Shown here: piece by piece, positions 43,372 to 52,325 of the stretch
Layout of the letters: every line of letters begins with the position of its first letter
Position numbering within the stretch: position 1 is the first letter of the stretch
Assembly: GCA_964444795.1 (NCBI GenBank)
Contig: CAYUIQ010000021.1
Span: 1 to 54,483, forward strand
DNA length: 54,483 bases
DNA from: JABMRP01 sp964444795
GTDB lineage: Bacteria; Planctomycetota; Planctomycetia; Pirellulales; Thermoguttaceae
Direction: 5' to 3'
The notes under the pieces: model-generated
What the model was told of the DNA's origin: nothing
The model's database searches: none
The model's input: only the letters and a program-made list of their open reading frames with translations
Program-made: the position numbers and the translations under genes

Positions 43372-45408
43372 GTGACTAAGGAACGCGTTCCGGCGGAAAA
43401 GAGCATTGACTCCGCAGCGTTGCATATGCTGCAAAGCACGCAGGAAAAGGGTGTGGAGACGATCTGGGATCGGTACGAGGCTCAGACTCCCGTCTGCACG
43501 TTCGGCAAGGCGGGTATCTGCTGCCGCATCTGCGACATCGGCCCCTGCCGCGTCACCAAGCGTGCCCCGAAGGGGGCCTGCGGCGCGGACGCCGACGTCA
43601 TTGCCTCGCGTCACCTCGCCCGCCAGGTGGCCGCCGGTGTATCGGCCCACTCGGACCACGGGCGCGATATCTGCCACGCACTCCTGATGACGGCGCAGGG
43701 CAAGACCGAGGGCTACGGCATCAAGGACGGGAAGAAGCTGCGCCGGATCGCCGAGGAATGGAGCATTGACGTGGCGGACCGCTCCGACACGGAGATCGCC
43801 GTCGACGTGGCCCAGACGGCCCTGAGTATGTGGAACCAGGACACCAAGCCGCTTTACATGTATACCCGCACACCCGAGGGCACCAGGGAACGTTGGGAGC
43901 GGTGCGGAATCGTTCCCCGAGGCGTCGACCGCGAGATCGTCCAGACCCTGCACAGCACGCATGAAGGCGTCGACAGCGACTACCAAAACATTCTTCTTAC
44001 GGCGTTTCGCACTTCCCTTGCCGACGGTTGGGTCGGCGCCATGATCGCCACCGACCTCTCCGACATCCTCTTTGGGTCTCCCACTCCGATCCGCAGCAAG
44101 GCGAACATGGGGGTCATGCGCGACGATCACGTGAACGTGCTCGTGCATGGCCATGAACCGACTCTCTCGGAGATGGTGGTGGCGGCAAGCCACGACCCCG
44201 AGATGCTGGCCCTGGCAAAGGAAAAAGGCGCCCAGGGGATTATCGTGGCCGGCATCTGCTGTACGGCCAATGAGATGCTCATGCGTCAGGGCGCGCCGGT
44301 GGCGGGCAACTTCATGCACCAGGAGCTGGCCGTTGCCACCGGGGCCTGCGAACTGATGCTCGTCGACGTCCAGTGCATGATGCCGTCGCTGAGCGACGTG
44401 GTCGAGCACTTCCACACCAAGCTGGTCACGACCAGTGCCAAGGCGAAGATGAGAAACTCCACCCATATTCCCTTCAGCGAAGAGCGCGGGTACTCCATTG
44501 CCAAGGAGATCATCCAACTCGCCATCGAGAACTATCCCCATCGGGGCGAAACCGATATCCCGCGGGAGACGGAGGACTTGGTGGCCGGCTTCACCGCGGA
44601 GAACGTCTTCCGCCATCTCGGCGGCCGCTACCGACCCAGCTACCGTCCCGTCAACAACGGCATTATGGACGGGCGGCTGCGCGGTGTCGCCGCAGTGATC
44701 GGCTGCAACACGCCCCAGAAGACCCAGGACAAGAGCCACTTCGAGATGGTGACCGAGTTCCTCAAGAACGACGTGCTGGTGGTCCAGACCGGCTGTTCCG
44801 CCCACGCCTCGGCCAAGCGCGGGCTTCTCCGGCCCGAGGCGGCGCTGGAGTATGCCGGGCAGGGGCTTCAGGAGATCTGTCGCGCCGTCGGGCTCCCGCC
44901 CATTCTGCACCTGGGAAGCTGCGTCGACAACTCGCGCATCCTCGTGGCGTTGTGCGAAATGGTGAATGAAGGCGGCATCGGCAAAGAGCTGTGCGAGCTT
45001 CCCATCGTGGGCGCGGCGCCGGAAGCGATGTGCGAGAAGGCCATCGCCATCGGCTTCTACTGCGTTGCCTCGGGAGCCTACGTGAACTACGCGCCGGCCA
45101 TGCGCGTCTCCGGCGCGCCCGATGTGCTCAAGTTCCTCACCGGCGGCGTTTCCGAGATTACCGGCGGCCGCTTCGACTTCGAGGAGGACCCGGTCCAGGC
45201 AGCCCGCAACATGATCGACCACATGGACCGGAAGCGTAAAGCGCTCGGCCTGGGACCCACCATGTACGCCGTGCCTTATGAAGGCGAGCAGGATGTGAGC
45301 AAGCGTCGCGGTGGATCTTCCGGAGCCCACGAGCCCGTCGAGGTCGGCGCCAGCCCGCAGCTTACCTGCCCCGGCGGCCCCGGCTCGGTTTCGACGATCG
45401 AAGATTAG
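43372..45408 (+). CDS. cooS: Anaerobic Ni,Fe carbon monoxide dehydrogenase, catalytic subunit
   Basis: Protein of 678 aa, normal for CooS/AcsA. Cysteines for the D and B [4Fe-4S] clusters are all present (C42, C50, C51, C54, C59, C70). The C-cluster ligands are His261 (HGHEP), a Cys in GICCT (296/297), Cys335 (DVQC), Cys445 (IGCN), Cys475 (TGC) and Cys517 (LGSCVDN), in near register with the Carboxydothermus enzyme. It interconverts CO and CO2 and is very oxygen-sensitive. The start is GTG 43372 with AAAGGAGGT 5-6 nt upstream (GTG 43369 adjacent). No CooF ferredoxin, CooC nickel ATPase, CooA regulator, hydrogenase or acetyl-CoA synthase lies near. Its job here (CO detoxification, redox balance, carbon assimilation) is open. 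Confidence 0.95.
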   Translation: MTKERVPAEKSIDSAALHMLQSTQEKGVETIWDRYEAQTPVCTFGKAGICCRICDIGPCRVTKRAPKGACGADADVIASRHLARQVAAGVSAHSDHGRDICHALLMTAQGKTEGYGIKDGKKLRRIAEEWSIDVADRSDTEIAVDVAQTALSMWNQDTKPLYMYTRTPEGTRERWERCGIVPRGVDREIVQTLHSTHEGVDSDYQNILLTAFRTSLADGWVGAMIATDLSDILFGSPTPIRSKANMGVMRDDHVNVLVHGHEPTLSEMVVAASHDPEMLALAKEKGAQGIIVAGICCTANEMLMRQGAPVAGNFMHQELAVATGACELMLVDVQCMMPSLSDVVEHFHTKLVTTSAKAKMRNSTHIPFSEERGYSIAKEIIQLAIENYPHRGETDIPRETEDLVAGFTAENVFRHLGGRYRPSYRPVNNGIMDGRLRGVAAVIGCNTPQKTQDKSHFEMVTEFLKNDVLVVQTGCSAHASAKRGLLRPEAALEYAGQGLQEICRAVGLPPILHLGSCVDNSRILVALCEMVNEGGIGKELCELPIVGAAPEAMCEKAIAIGFYCVASGAYVNYAPAMRVSGAPDVLKFLTGGVSEITGGRFDFEEDPVQAARNMIDHMDRKRKALGLGPTMYAVPYEGEQDVSKRRGGSSGAHEPVEVGASPQLTCPGGPGSVSTIED

Positions 45409-45426
45409 GCCCCGGTCTCAAGCCTA

Positions 45427-45451
45427 GTACGATGGCCCTCCGAGGCCGTCG
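45427..45451. repeat. Single arm of the 25-mer dispersed repeat
   Basis: Identical over 25 nt to the arm at 10449-10473 (starting GTACGATGGCCCTCC). Here it is single, 19 nt after the cooS stop, in the convergent gap before the signal peptidase gene end. No opposing arm is seen within 60 nt. Confidence 0.8.
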
Positions 45452-45506
45452 GTGTGGAGAGAACGGGCGTCCCGAGCCCCCCGTTCGTTGCGACCTGGAG
45501 GCCCGC

Positions 45507-46445
45507 TCACTTCAGCCGTTCCCAGCGCGGAAAGTAGATACATACGGCCCGGCCGACGATGTCGGCCAGGGGGATCGGCCCGACGTCGCGGCTGTCGCGG
45601 GCTTGATTCCGGTTGTCGCCGAGGACGAAGCAGTGGCCGGGCGGGACGGTCGTCGGGGGATGGTCGGGGCAGTCGCGATTGCCCTTGGCGCCGTCCGGAG
45701 TGAGGCAGATACGGTACGTCGCTGGGCCATGCGTCTCCTCGAAAACCTCACCGCAAAGTTGATCCTCGTCGCCGTCTTGGCCGAGATCCTCGACCTTCAC
45801 ACGCCGGAGCTTCTCGCCATTGACGAGCAGACGGCCGTCTTTGATCTCGACGACGTCGCCGGGCAGGGCAACGACCCGTTTGATCCAATACCGCTGACGC
45901 TGGTTCGGGTTGACGAAGACGACAACGTCGCTCGGCAGCACGGGTTCGTGGCGATAGACGCGTTTGTCGACCAAGAGCCGATCGCCGTGGCGGATGGTCG
46001 GGAACATGCTCCGCGAGGGAATGACGAAGGCTTCACAGATCCCTTCCCGGATCAGTAGGGCGTAGGTCGTGGCCACCGGACAGGCCAGCAGAATCAGCAG
46101 CAGGTAGACGTACCATCGGTTGTAGTCCTTCAGCCGGTAATCGGGCGGCATCCGTCGGGCGATCTTGAAAGCGTCGCTGATGGCGTAGAACCAGATGAGA
46201 TTCGCCACGACGAACGACCCGATCAACAAGGGGTACGTCCAGCCTGTTTGGCCGAGAAACAGCGCCGCGATGACCAGCGGGCCGATCAGGGCCGTGATCG
46301 ACAGCAGGGCGACACCTTTGCCCAGTCGCCCGCAGTAGATGTGTCCCAGGCCGCCGCCCAGCAGCGAGAGGAGGAGTGACACCGAGGGCTTTCTTCGGTG
46401 GACGTCGCCGGCGAGTGTATGGTCGACGTCGGTGGGTGTTGACAT
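45507..46445 (-). CDS. lepB: Signal peptidase I with N-terminal membrane extension
   Basis: Protein of 312 aa. The C-terminal peptidase S26 domain has the catalytic Ser146 (PSRSMFP), Lys189 (YWIKRVVALPGD) and the box GDNRNQARDSRDVGPI. In front of it lie about four hydrophobic segments (20-135) with a GLGHIYCGR motif like that of TM2-type membrane domains, more than the usual one or two of LepB. It cleaves signal peptides of exported proteins. ATG 46445 lies 2 nt after the stop of the small membrane protein gene, so it is coupled to the ECF sigma operon. The frame is open 128 codons upstream, but that is a shadow of those genes. Confidence 0.93.
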   Translation of the reverse strand: MSTPTDVDHTLAGDVHRRKPSVSLLLSLLGGGLGHIYCGRLGKGVALLSITALIGPLVIAALFLGQTGWTYPLLIGSFVVANLIWFYAISDAFKIARRMPPDYRLKDYNRWYVYLLLILLACPVATTYALLIREGICEAFVIPSRSMFPTIRHGDRLLVDKRVYRHEPVLPSDVVVFVNPNQRQRYWIKRVVALPGDVVEIKDGRLLVNGEKLRRVKVEDLGQDGDEDQLCGEVFEETHGPATYRICLTPDGAKGNRDCPDHPPTTVPPGHCFVLGDNRNQARDSRDVGPIPLADIVGRAVCIYFPRWERLK

Positions 46446-46447
46446 GA

Positions 46448-46726
46448 TTAGTATCCCGTGGAACGCATGAAGAGAAGAAAGGCAATGACGGAGCCGTATC
46501 GCAACAGCCCCACGGTCAGACTGGCCAGCAGCAGGGCGGCGATGGTAGGTAATCCCCATACGCGTTCGCCGCTGGCTTGATGAGATCGACGGATCGACGG
46601 CATGTCGCCCGATGGTCGTTCCTCCGGCGCAACGACCTGCCGCATCACCCGGTCGACGAAGCCGGCGTCGACGTCGACCTCCTTTCGCCGGTTCTTCCAC
46701 GCCTGGTAGGTCTCTTTTCGATTCAT
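46448..46726 (-). CDS. Small membrane protein, anti-sigma-like position
   Basis: Protein of 92 aa: a charged cytoplasmic N-terminus (about 1-55, MNRKETYQAWKNRRKEVDVDAGF) and a hydrophobic C-terminus (about 58-86). It overlaps the ECF sigma factor gene by ATGA and precedes the signal peptidase by 2 nt. Position and topology suggest a membrane-bound partner of the sigma factor, but no zinc-anti-sigma motif (HxxxCxxC) is visible, so the function is inferred only from context. Confidence 0.7.
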   Translation of the reverse strand: MNRKETYQAWKNRRKEVDVDAGFVDRVMRQVVAPEERPSGDMPSIRRSHQASGERVWGLPTIAALLLASLTVGLLRYGSVIAFLLFMRSTGY

Positions 46727-47265
46727 AATCCACCTTGGGCGTATGGTTGCAGAGCCGCTCGCAGTTTCTTCTTGGCTCGACTAAGCCGTGAGCGGACCGA
46801 ACTCTGCCGGATCCCTTCAATCTCGGCAATCTCCTCGATCGGCCGGTCCATGATCTCGGCCAACACGAAGACCGTCTTAAGCCGTGGCGGCAGATCGTCC
46901 AGGGCCCGGTCCAGGCACCTCAGCCACTCCTTGCCGACCGCCTCATCGTACGGAGTCCGCGTGCGAGCCGGATGCGGCAAGTCATCGTGAAACTCGGGCG
47001 TCTTCTTCTTGATTGCGTTGAAGCACTTGTTTCGAGCGATCGTCAGTAGCCACGTTGAAAATCGCCCTCGCATCGGGTCGAACGTATCGAGCCGGCGAAA
47101 GGCGGCCAAGAACACGTCCTGGGCAATGTCTTCACGTCGGTGCGCATCGGGGATCAGGTTGCCGAGCAATACCGCCACGGGCCGCTCATATCGTCCGACC
47201 AGCACACGAAATGCGTCGACATCGCCCGACAGCACCCTTCGGATGGCTTCCGTTTCCTCCGTCAT
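46723..47265 (-). CDS. ECF-type RNA polymerase sigma factor
   Basis: Protein of 180 aa. Region 2 (about 12-85: LVGRYERPVAVLLGNLI, AHRREDIAQDVFLAAFRRL, GRFSTWLLTIARNKCFN) and region 4 (about 118-170: LDDLPPRLKTVFVLAEIMDRPIEEIAEIEG, SSVRSRLSRAKKKL) are clear. It directs RNA polymerase to a specific promoter set. ATG 47265 has AAGGGAG upstream; the open frame begins earlier. It is the first gene of a three-gene operon with a small membrane protein and signal peptidase I, which ties it to envelope or export control. Confidence 0.93.
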   Translation of the reverse strand: MTEETEAIRRVLSGDVDAFRVLVGRYERPVAVLLGNLIPDAHRREDIAQDVFLAAFRRLDTFDPMRGRFSTWLLTIARNKCFNAIKKKTPEFHDDLPHPARTRTPYDEAVGKEWLRCLDRALDDLPPRLKTVFVLAEIMDRPIEEIAEIEGIRQSSVRSRLSRAKKKLRAALQPYAQGGL

Positions 47266-47404
47266 GACGCTCCCTTGCGACAAAGGTCGGACATGGGCCG
47301 GCACGGTGGTGGCAGCTTTCTTAGTTATACAACCGAGCCGCCGAAACGCTGCACGGAACGTGCGGATTTCCGAAAAATGAAGGAAAACGCCTTTCTGGCA
47401 GGCT

Positions 47405-48883
47405 TCACGGCCGGGCGACCGTAACGGTGCCGATGCGGTAGCGGTGCCGGCCGTCGTCGTGATCCAGGGGCAGGGCGAGCTTGGGGGTGCCGTCGAGTGT
47501 GCCGACCGAAATGAACGCGTCGAAGGTCCCCTCGGTCGCCGATCGGGCGAATTCCCTTGGCCCGTCCGAGTAGACGCGTGCCATGGTAAAGTTAGCGTGC
47601 AACTCGCGCAACGGGGCCTTGTCCGGCGGGCCCACGGGAAGATCGCGCATGTCGAAACGGTCGGCCACGTGAAGCGAGACGATGCCCCCTTTGCGGTCTT
47701 TGAGCGTCAAGGCCATGAATCCGCCCGGATAACATGGCGCGACGCCCGCATTGGCCCAGGTTGCCCTAACGTCGAACGGTTGCCCCAGCGTGATCTTCCC
47801 CGGCAAGGAGACCTGGCGAAGCTGCAAGCGATACCCCAGGCGGCGATTGATTCGCTCGATCACGTCACGGTTCTTGGCCAGAAACTCGTGCGGCCACCAG
47901 TGAATAGACATATAGGCCGCATGATAATCCTCGACCGATTGGACCAACAGCGAACCGTCGCGCCATGCGTTTCGCTTGAGCGACGAGCCGTAATGCTCAT
48001 GTTCGAGGACGACCGGCATCTTCGGCCAAAACGGTTGGGCCAGTTCGGCGTGGAACCAGGAGTCCGGCGGCGGCTGGACACAGATGCTATCGTCGCGAAG
48101 AGTCACGCCCTGGGCGAGCATGTAATCGGTCAGCGGATGCCGGGCGACCCGATTGTCCGGCCCGATGTAATCGTCGCTGACGGCAAGGAGCGTGTGCCGG
48201 AAGTATTTCAGGTGAAGGTCGATGTGCTGCTTCCGAATCGCGTCGTGAACGTCGAGCTTGGTACTGGCCCAACAGTGCCCCTCTCCCCAAACGCCGAACG
48301 AGCCGACGTCGATAAAGGCCACGTTCGGATTGCCGTCGTACCGCCGCGCGAACTCGGCGAGGAAGTTTTCGAGCTTCGCCAGGAATACGGGATCGTCGTA
48401 GACCGGCTCCCAGAACGGCCCGTCTTCATCGAGACCCTTGCCAACCGTGAAGTTATGCCCCTTGGCGCCGGCGTCTTCCACCCACCGGGGAGTTGCGTAC
48501 CGCATCCAGCTTTCGCAGCAGCTTACGCGAAACGCGATCTTCTTACCCTTGGCGATCCAGCGTTGGGCGGGCGTGTCGACCACCGACCAGTCGAACTTGC
48601 CTTCCTCCGGCTCGAGAAAGGACCAGGGAAGCCGCAAGTAAATGGTCGACAGGCCGGGAAAATCGTCCAGGGTGTCCGACGGTTGGAGTTTCGAGCCGTA
48701 GTTCGAGATAGTGTTCGAGTAGTAGTGCAGCGTCCAGCCCATCCGCGGGTTGACGAGCGCTTGGCCGTTGTCTTGCGGCAAAATGGTCTGCCGTTCCGCC
48801 TCCCGCGACACGATAGGCGTGATATTGACCAGACCGGCCAGGAGACCGATCAGACCGACATAAACGGCTCGATTCAGATTCAT
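47405..48883 (-). CDS. Secreted DUF4832 (glycoside-hydrolase-like) protein
   Basis: Protein of 492 aa with an N-terminal hydrophobic signal (about 5-25). The body shows the DUF4874/DUF4832 pattern: NPRMGWTLHYY near the start, a TIM-barrel-like region (RLPWSFLEPEEGKFDW, DVGSFGVWGEGHCW with acidic residues in catalytic positions) and a C-terminal beta-sandwich (about 365-490). These proteins resemble beta-galactosidase-like hydrolases but their substrates are unknown. It is divergent from the second propeller gene; the 239-nt space carries that gene's promoter. Confidence 0.82.
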   Translation of the reverse strand: MNLNRAVYVGLIGLLAGLVNITPIVSREAERQTILPQDNGQALVNPRMGWTLHYYSNTISNYGSKLQPSDTLDDFPGLSTIYLRLPWSFLEPEEGKFDWSVVDTPAQRWIAKGKKIAFRVSCCESWMRYATPRWVEDAGAKGHNFTVGKGLDEDGPFWEPVYDDPVFLAKLENFLAEFARRYDGNPNVAFIDVGSFGVWGEGHCWASTKLDVHDAIRKQHIDLHLKYFRHTLLAVSDDYIGPDNRVARHPLTDYMLAQGVTLRDDSICVQPPPDSWFHAELAQPFWPKMPVVLEHEHYGSSLKRNAWRDGSLLVQSVEDYHAAYMSIHWWPHEFLAKNRDVIERINRRLGYRLQLRQVSLPGKITLGQPFDVRATWANAGVAPCYPGGFMALTLKDRKGGIVSLHVADRFDMRDLPVGPPDKAPLRELHANFTMARVYSDGPREFARSATEGTFDAFISVGTLDGTPKLALPLDHDDGRHRYRIGTVTVARP

Positions 48884-49016
48884 ACCGTTCTCTCCTTATC
48901 CCGTATCAGTCAGCCGGAACCGGATCCCGGCTCATCGTGCCCTTCAAGATACGTAACGCATCTGCCAGTTGAGGCGGCATGCTCTTCGCCACCGTCGCGC
49001 ACAAACGGCCCATTCA

Positions 49017-49045
49017 TTGCCACCACCCCGCCGGAACACTATAGT
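49017..49045 (+). promoter_or_regulatory. Sigma70-type promoter of the second propeller gene
   Basis: -35 TTGCCA (49017-49022), 17-nt spacer, -10 TATAGT (49040-49045); each hexamer is one mismatch from consensus. The start point would be near 49052, about 70 nt before the ATG at 49123. Confidence 0.6.
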
Positions 49046-49122
49046 ATACACTTACGCCGGTCTGCCCGCCGTGGACGACCGATCGTTTTGAAACAAACTC
49101 TTGCAATGGGAATGGAAACGTC

Positions 49123-52100
49123 ATGAGAAGAAAGATCGCCTTCCTGCTGTTGATCGCCGCGGCTGCGTCGCCGGTTTGGGCCGATGTGGCCGAGATGGCC
49201 AAATCCTCGGGAGTCCAGGGAGGACTGGTCGTCCATCTTGGCTGTGGCGACGGCCGCGAAACCGCCAAGCTGCGGGTCAACGACCGGTACCTTGTCCACG
49301 GCCTGGATACGGACCAGCGAAACGTGCTCGTGGCGCGGGAGAATATCCACGCCTTGAACCTTTACGGCAAGATTTCGATCGACCGGTACGACGGCTCGCG
49401 GCTGCCCTATACCGAGAGTCTCGTCAACCTGCTGATCGACTCCAGCGAGAAAACGACCGTGGCCCGGGAGGAGATCCTCCGGGTATTGACGCCCGGCGGC
49501 GTGGCGTTTGTCGAGGGGAAGAAGATCGTCAAACCCTGGCCGGCGGATATCGACCAGTGGACCCATTACCTGCACTCGGCGGATAATAACGCCGTGGCCG
49601 CCGACCGCCAGATCGACATCCCCCGATCGTATCAGTGGGTCTCCGGACCGCGATGGGGTCGAAGCCATGAAGAAATGGCCAGCATGAGCGCCGCCGTCTC
49701 GGCCGGCGGACGCGTCTTCTTCATCGTCGACGAGGCACCGCTGGCCTCGATCCGGTATCAGGGGAACTGGAAGCTGGTCGCCCGCGATGCGTTCAACGGG
49801 ACGCTGCTCTGGAAAAAGGACATTACCCAGTGGAACGACGTGCTGCGTCACTTCCGCTCCGGACCGGTCCATTTGCCCCGGCGATTGGTCGCGGTGGGCG
49901 ATCGGGTGTACATGACCGACGGGCTGGCCGGTCCGGTCACCGTGTTGGATGGCGCGACGGGCGAAACCCTTACGGTTTTCGAGGGAACCGAGCGAACCGA
50001 TGAGATCCTCGTCGACGACGGCGTCGCGTACCTGGTCGTCGGCACTTCCGAGATATACCGGCGTGGCGGCGGGTTGTATCGCCGAGGCGAGCCCGAGCCG
50101 ACCGATTTCCGGTACATCACGGCGATCGACGTCGAGTCGGGGAAACAACTGTGGAAGAAGGACTTCGACGAGACCGAGTTCCTGCTGCCGCTGAGCCTGG
50201 CGGTGAAAGGAAAGCGTCTATATTACCAGAGCACGCTCGGCATCGCGTGCCTCGACACGTCGTCGGGCGAGGAGCAATGGAGAACGGCTCGCCAAACACC
50301 CGAGCGCCGCATGGCCTTCTCCGGGCCCACGCTGGTGGCCACCGACGACGTGGTCTTGCTGGCCGACCAGAACGCCGGTAAGTCGGAGGATAGCAAACCC
50401 GCAACCGGTAAGGTGGAGTGGGGCGTGCATGGATGGAGCGAAGGCGGATTTCCACGCAAGAGGCCGTGTACCCTTCGGGCATACTCCGCCGCCGACGGCA
50501 AGGAGCTCTGGTCCGCCCCGTGTGCCGAGGGCTACAACTCGCCGGTCGATATCTTCGTCATCAACGGCACCGTCTGGGTCGGCCCGGGCTTCAACGGATA
50601 CGATCTGGCGACCGGCGAGTCCAAGGGAAAGATCGACACGGCCGCGCCGCGCGTCGGCATGCCCCACCATCGATGTTATCGCAACAAGGCGTCGGAACGA
50701 TTCATCTTTACCGGCAAGTCGGGAATCGAAGTGCTCGACCTGGAGGAGGGATGGCTGAGCAACAACAGTTGGGTTCGCGGCACCTGCCAGTACGGGATCA
50801 TGCCGGCCAACGGACTACTCTATGCACCGCCCGACGCGTGTGCTTGTTTTCTCACCATGAAAGCGCCGGGATTCTTTGCCGTGGCACCGCAACGAGACGA
50901 GAGCGGGCATATGCCGTTTCCGCCGGAGCCGGTGCTGGAAAAGGGACCCCTTTATGGGAAACCGATTCCCGTCGCCGACCCCAAGGACGACGACTGGCCC
51001 ATGTATCGCCACGACGTGACGCGAAGCGGGGCGATCGGAGGCAGTATCCCCGATGCGCCGAAGAAGCAGTGGTCGGTCTCGATCGGCGGGCGTTTGACGC
51101 AACCGGTCACCGCCGGGGGAGCCGTGTTCGTTGCCGCGATCGACACCCAAACGGTCCACGCTCTGTCGGCCGACGACGGCCGGGAAATCTGGCGATTTAC
51201 CGCCGGCGGCCGGATCGATAGCTCGCCGACGATTTACCGGGGAACCGTCCTCTTCGGATCGGCCGATGGCTGGGTCTATTGCCTCGGCGCGGCCGACGGC
51301 CGGCTTGTCTGGCGATTTCAAGCCGCTCCCACGGCACGGCTCATCGCGGCTTACGGACAGTTGGAGTCGACTTGGCCCGTCCATGGTTCGGTACTCGTGC
51401 AAAACGATATCGTCTACGTCACGGCCGGACGCTCCACCTATACCGACGGCGGCATCGTGCTCTATCGGCTCGATCCGGCCAGCGGTGAAGAGCTTTCCAA
51501 GACGATGTTCTACCACCTCGACCCGGACTCGGGAAAACAGCTCACCACCGAGGGCGGGTTCAACATGGAAGGAACCGCCACGGACCTGCTCACCGGCGAC
51601 GGCGATTCGGTCTACTTGAAGCACTTTTGTTTTGACCGCGAAGGCCGGAGGGCGCCGACCACCAAGCCCCACCTGTTCGCCATTGCCGGACTGCTGGGCG
51701 AGGAATGGTTTGTCCGGTCCTATTGGGTTCTGGGAACCGACGTCCGCGGCGCGGGCTGGGGTGGTTGGGCCAATACGGCCAACGCCAATTCGGCCGGACG
51801 CATCCTCTGCTTCAACGACAAGGTGGCCTACGGTTACGGCCGGGCACAAGTATCCAACGGGCCCGTCGGACACCGGGCCGACGTCTACCAACTCTTCGCA
51901 CGCGGCCGCAAAGTCGCCACGCCGCCGCCCAGCAAGAGCGCGCCCAGCAAGGGCGGACGTCGAGGCAAGCCGGCGCCGGCCAGAGGCGAGATCGTCTGGA
52001 CCGACACCGAGTCGCTGACCGTTCGGGCGATGGTCCTGGCCGCCGACCAATTGGTCGTGGCCGGACCGGTCGACTTGGGTGAGAAAACGGAGGGTATACT

Positions 52101-52302
52101 CAGCTTCGAAAACGAGCCCGAGGCGCTGGCCGCCTTCTCCGGACAGAGGGATATTCTCCTTCGCGTTGTCTCCACCGCCGACGGCAAGACGATCTCCCAG
52201 TGCAAACTTGACGCCCTACCCGTCTTCGACGGCATGTCGGCCGCCGCCGGGAAGCTCTACCTCAGCCTGAAAGACGGCTCGGTCGCCTGCTTTGGGAAGT
52301 AG
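49123..52302 (+). CDS. Secreted methyltransferase-fold / double PQQ-like propeller protein
   Basis: Protein of 1059 aa with a signal peptide (1 to about 20, ending VWADV). A class I methyltransferase-like domain follows (about 30-135; VVHLGCGDGRE at 36-46, acidic GLDTD at 60-64). Then come a DQWTH motif (144-148), propeller B (about 160-600) with Cys518 (HHRC), Cys555 (RGTC), Cys573 and Cys575 (CAC), and propeller A (about 622-1059), which opens with DDWPMYRHDVTRSG and ends in DGSVACFG. A Lys/Pro-rich loop (about 930-955) interrupts the last propeller. Pairwise, its first part matches the C-terminal half of the 1336-aa protein and its last part matches that protein's N-terminal half. The enzyme activity, if any, is unknown. 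Confidence 0.85.
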   Translation: MRRKIAFLLLIAAAASPVWADVAEMAKSSGVQGGLVVHLGCGDGRETAKLRVNDRYLVHGLDTDQRNVLVARENIHALNLYGKISIDRYDGSRLPYTESLVNLLIDSSEKTTVAREEILRVLTPGGVAFVEGKKIVKPWPADIDQWTHYLHSADNNAVAADRQIDIPRSYQWVSGPRWGRSHEEMASMSAAVSAGGRVFFIVDEAPLASIRYQGNWKLVARDAFNGTLLWKKDITQWNDVLRHFRSGPVHLPRRLVAVGDRVYMTDGLAGPVTVLDGATGETLTVFEGTERTDEILVDDGVAYLVVGTSEIYRRGGGLYRRGEPEPTDFRYITAIDVESGKQLWKKDFDETEFLLPLSLAVKGKRLYYQSTLGIACLDTSSGEEQWRTARQTPERRMAFSGPTLVATDDVVLLADQNAGKSEDSKPATGKVEWGVHGWSEGGFPRKRPCTLRAYSAADGKELWSAPCAEGYNSPVDIFVINGTVWVGPGFNGYDLATGESKGKIDTAAPRVGMPHHRCYRNKASERFIFTGKSGIEVLDLEEGWLSNNSWVRGTCQYGIMPANGLLYAPPDACACFLTMKAPGFFAVAPQRDESGHMPFPPEPVLEKGPLYGKPIPVADPKDDDWPMYRHDVTRSGAIGGSIPDAPKKQWSVSIGGRLTQPVTAGGAVFVAAIDTQTVHALSADDGREIWRFTAGGRIDSSPTIYRGTVLFGSADGWVYCLGAADGRLVWRFQAAPTARLIAAYGQLESTWPVHGSVLVQNDIVYVTAGRSTYTDGGIVLYRLDPASGEELSKTMFYHLDPDSGKQLTTEGGFNMEGTATDLLTGDGDSVYLKHFCFDREGRRAPTTKPHLFAIAGLLGEEWFVRSYWVLGTDVRGAGWGGWANTANANSAGRILCFNDKVAYGYGRAQVSNGPVGHRADVYQLFARGRKVATPPPSKSAPSKGGRRGKPAPARGEIVWTDTESLTVRAMVLAADQLVVAGPVDLGEKTEGILSFENEPEALAAFSGQRDILLRVVSTADGKTISQCKLDALPVFDGMSAAAGKLYLSLKDGSVACFGK

Positions 52303-52325
52303 GGGGACGAAAGGGGGGCCGCCCC

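Noticed and set aside
42952..45330. Long open frame of 792 codons on the minus strand
   Set aside because: It is the antisense shadow of cooS, which has all cluster ligands and a ribosome site; the minus frame has no recognisable domain and His/Gly/Val-rich shadow composition.
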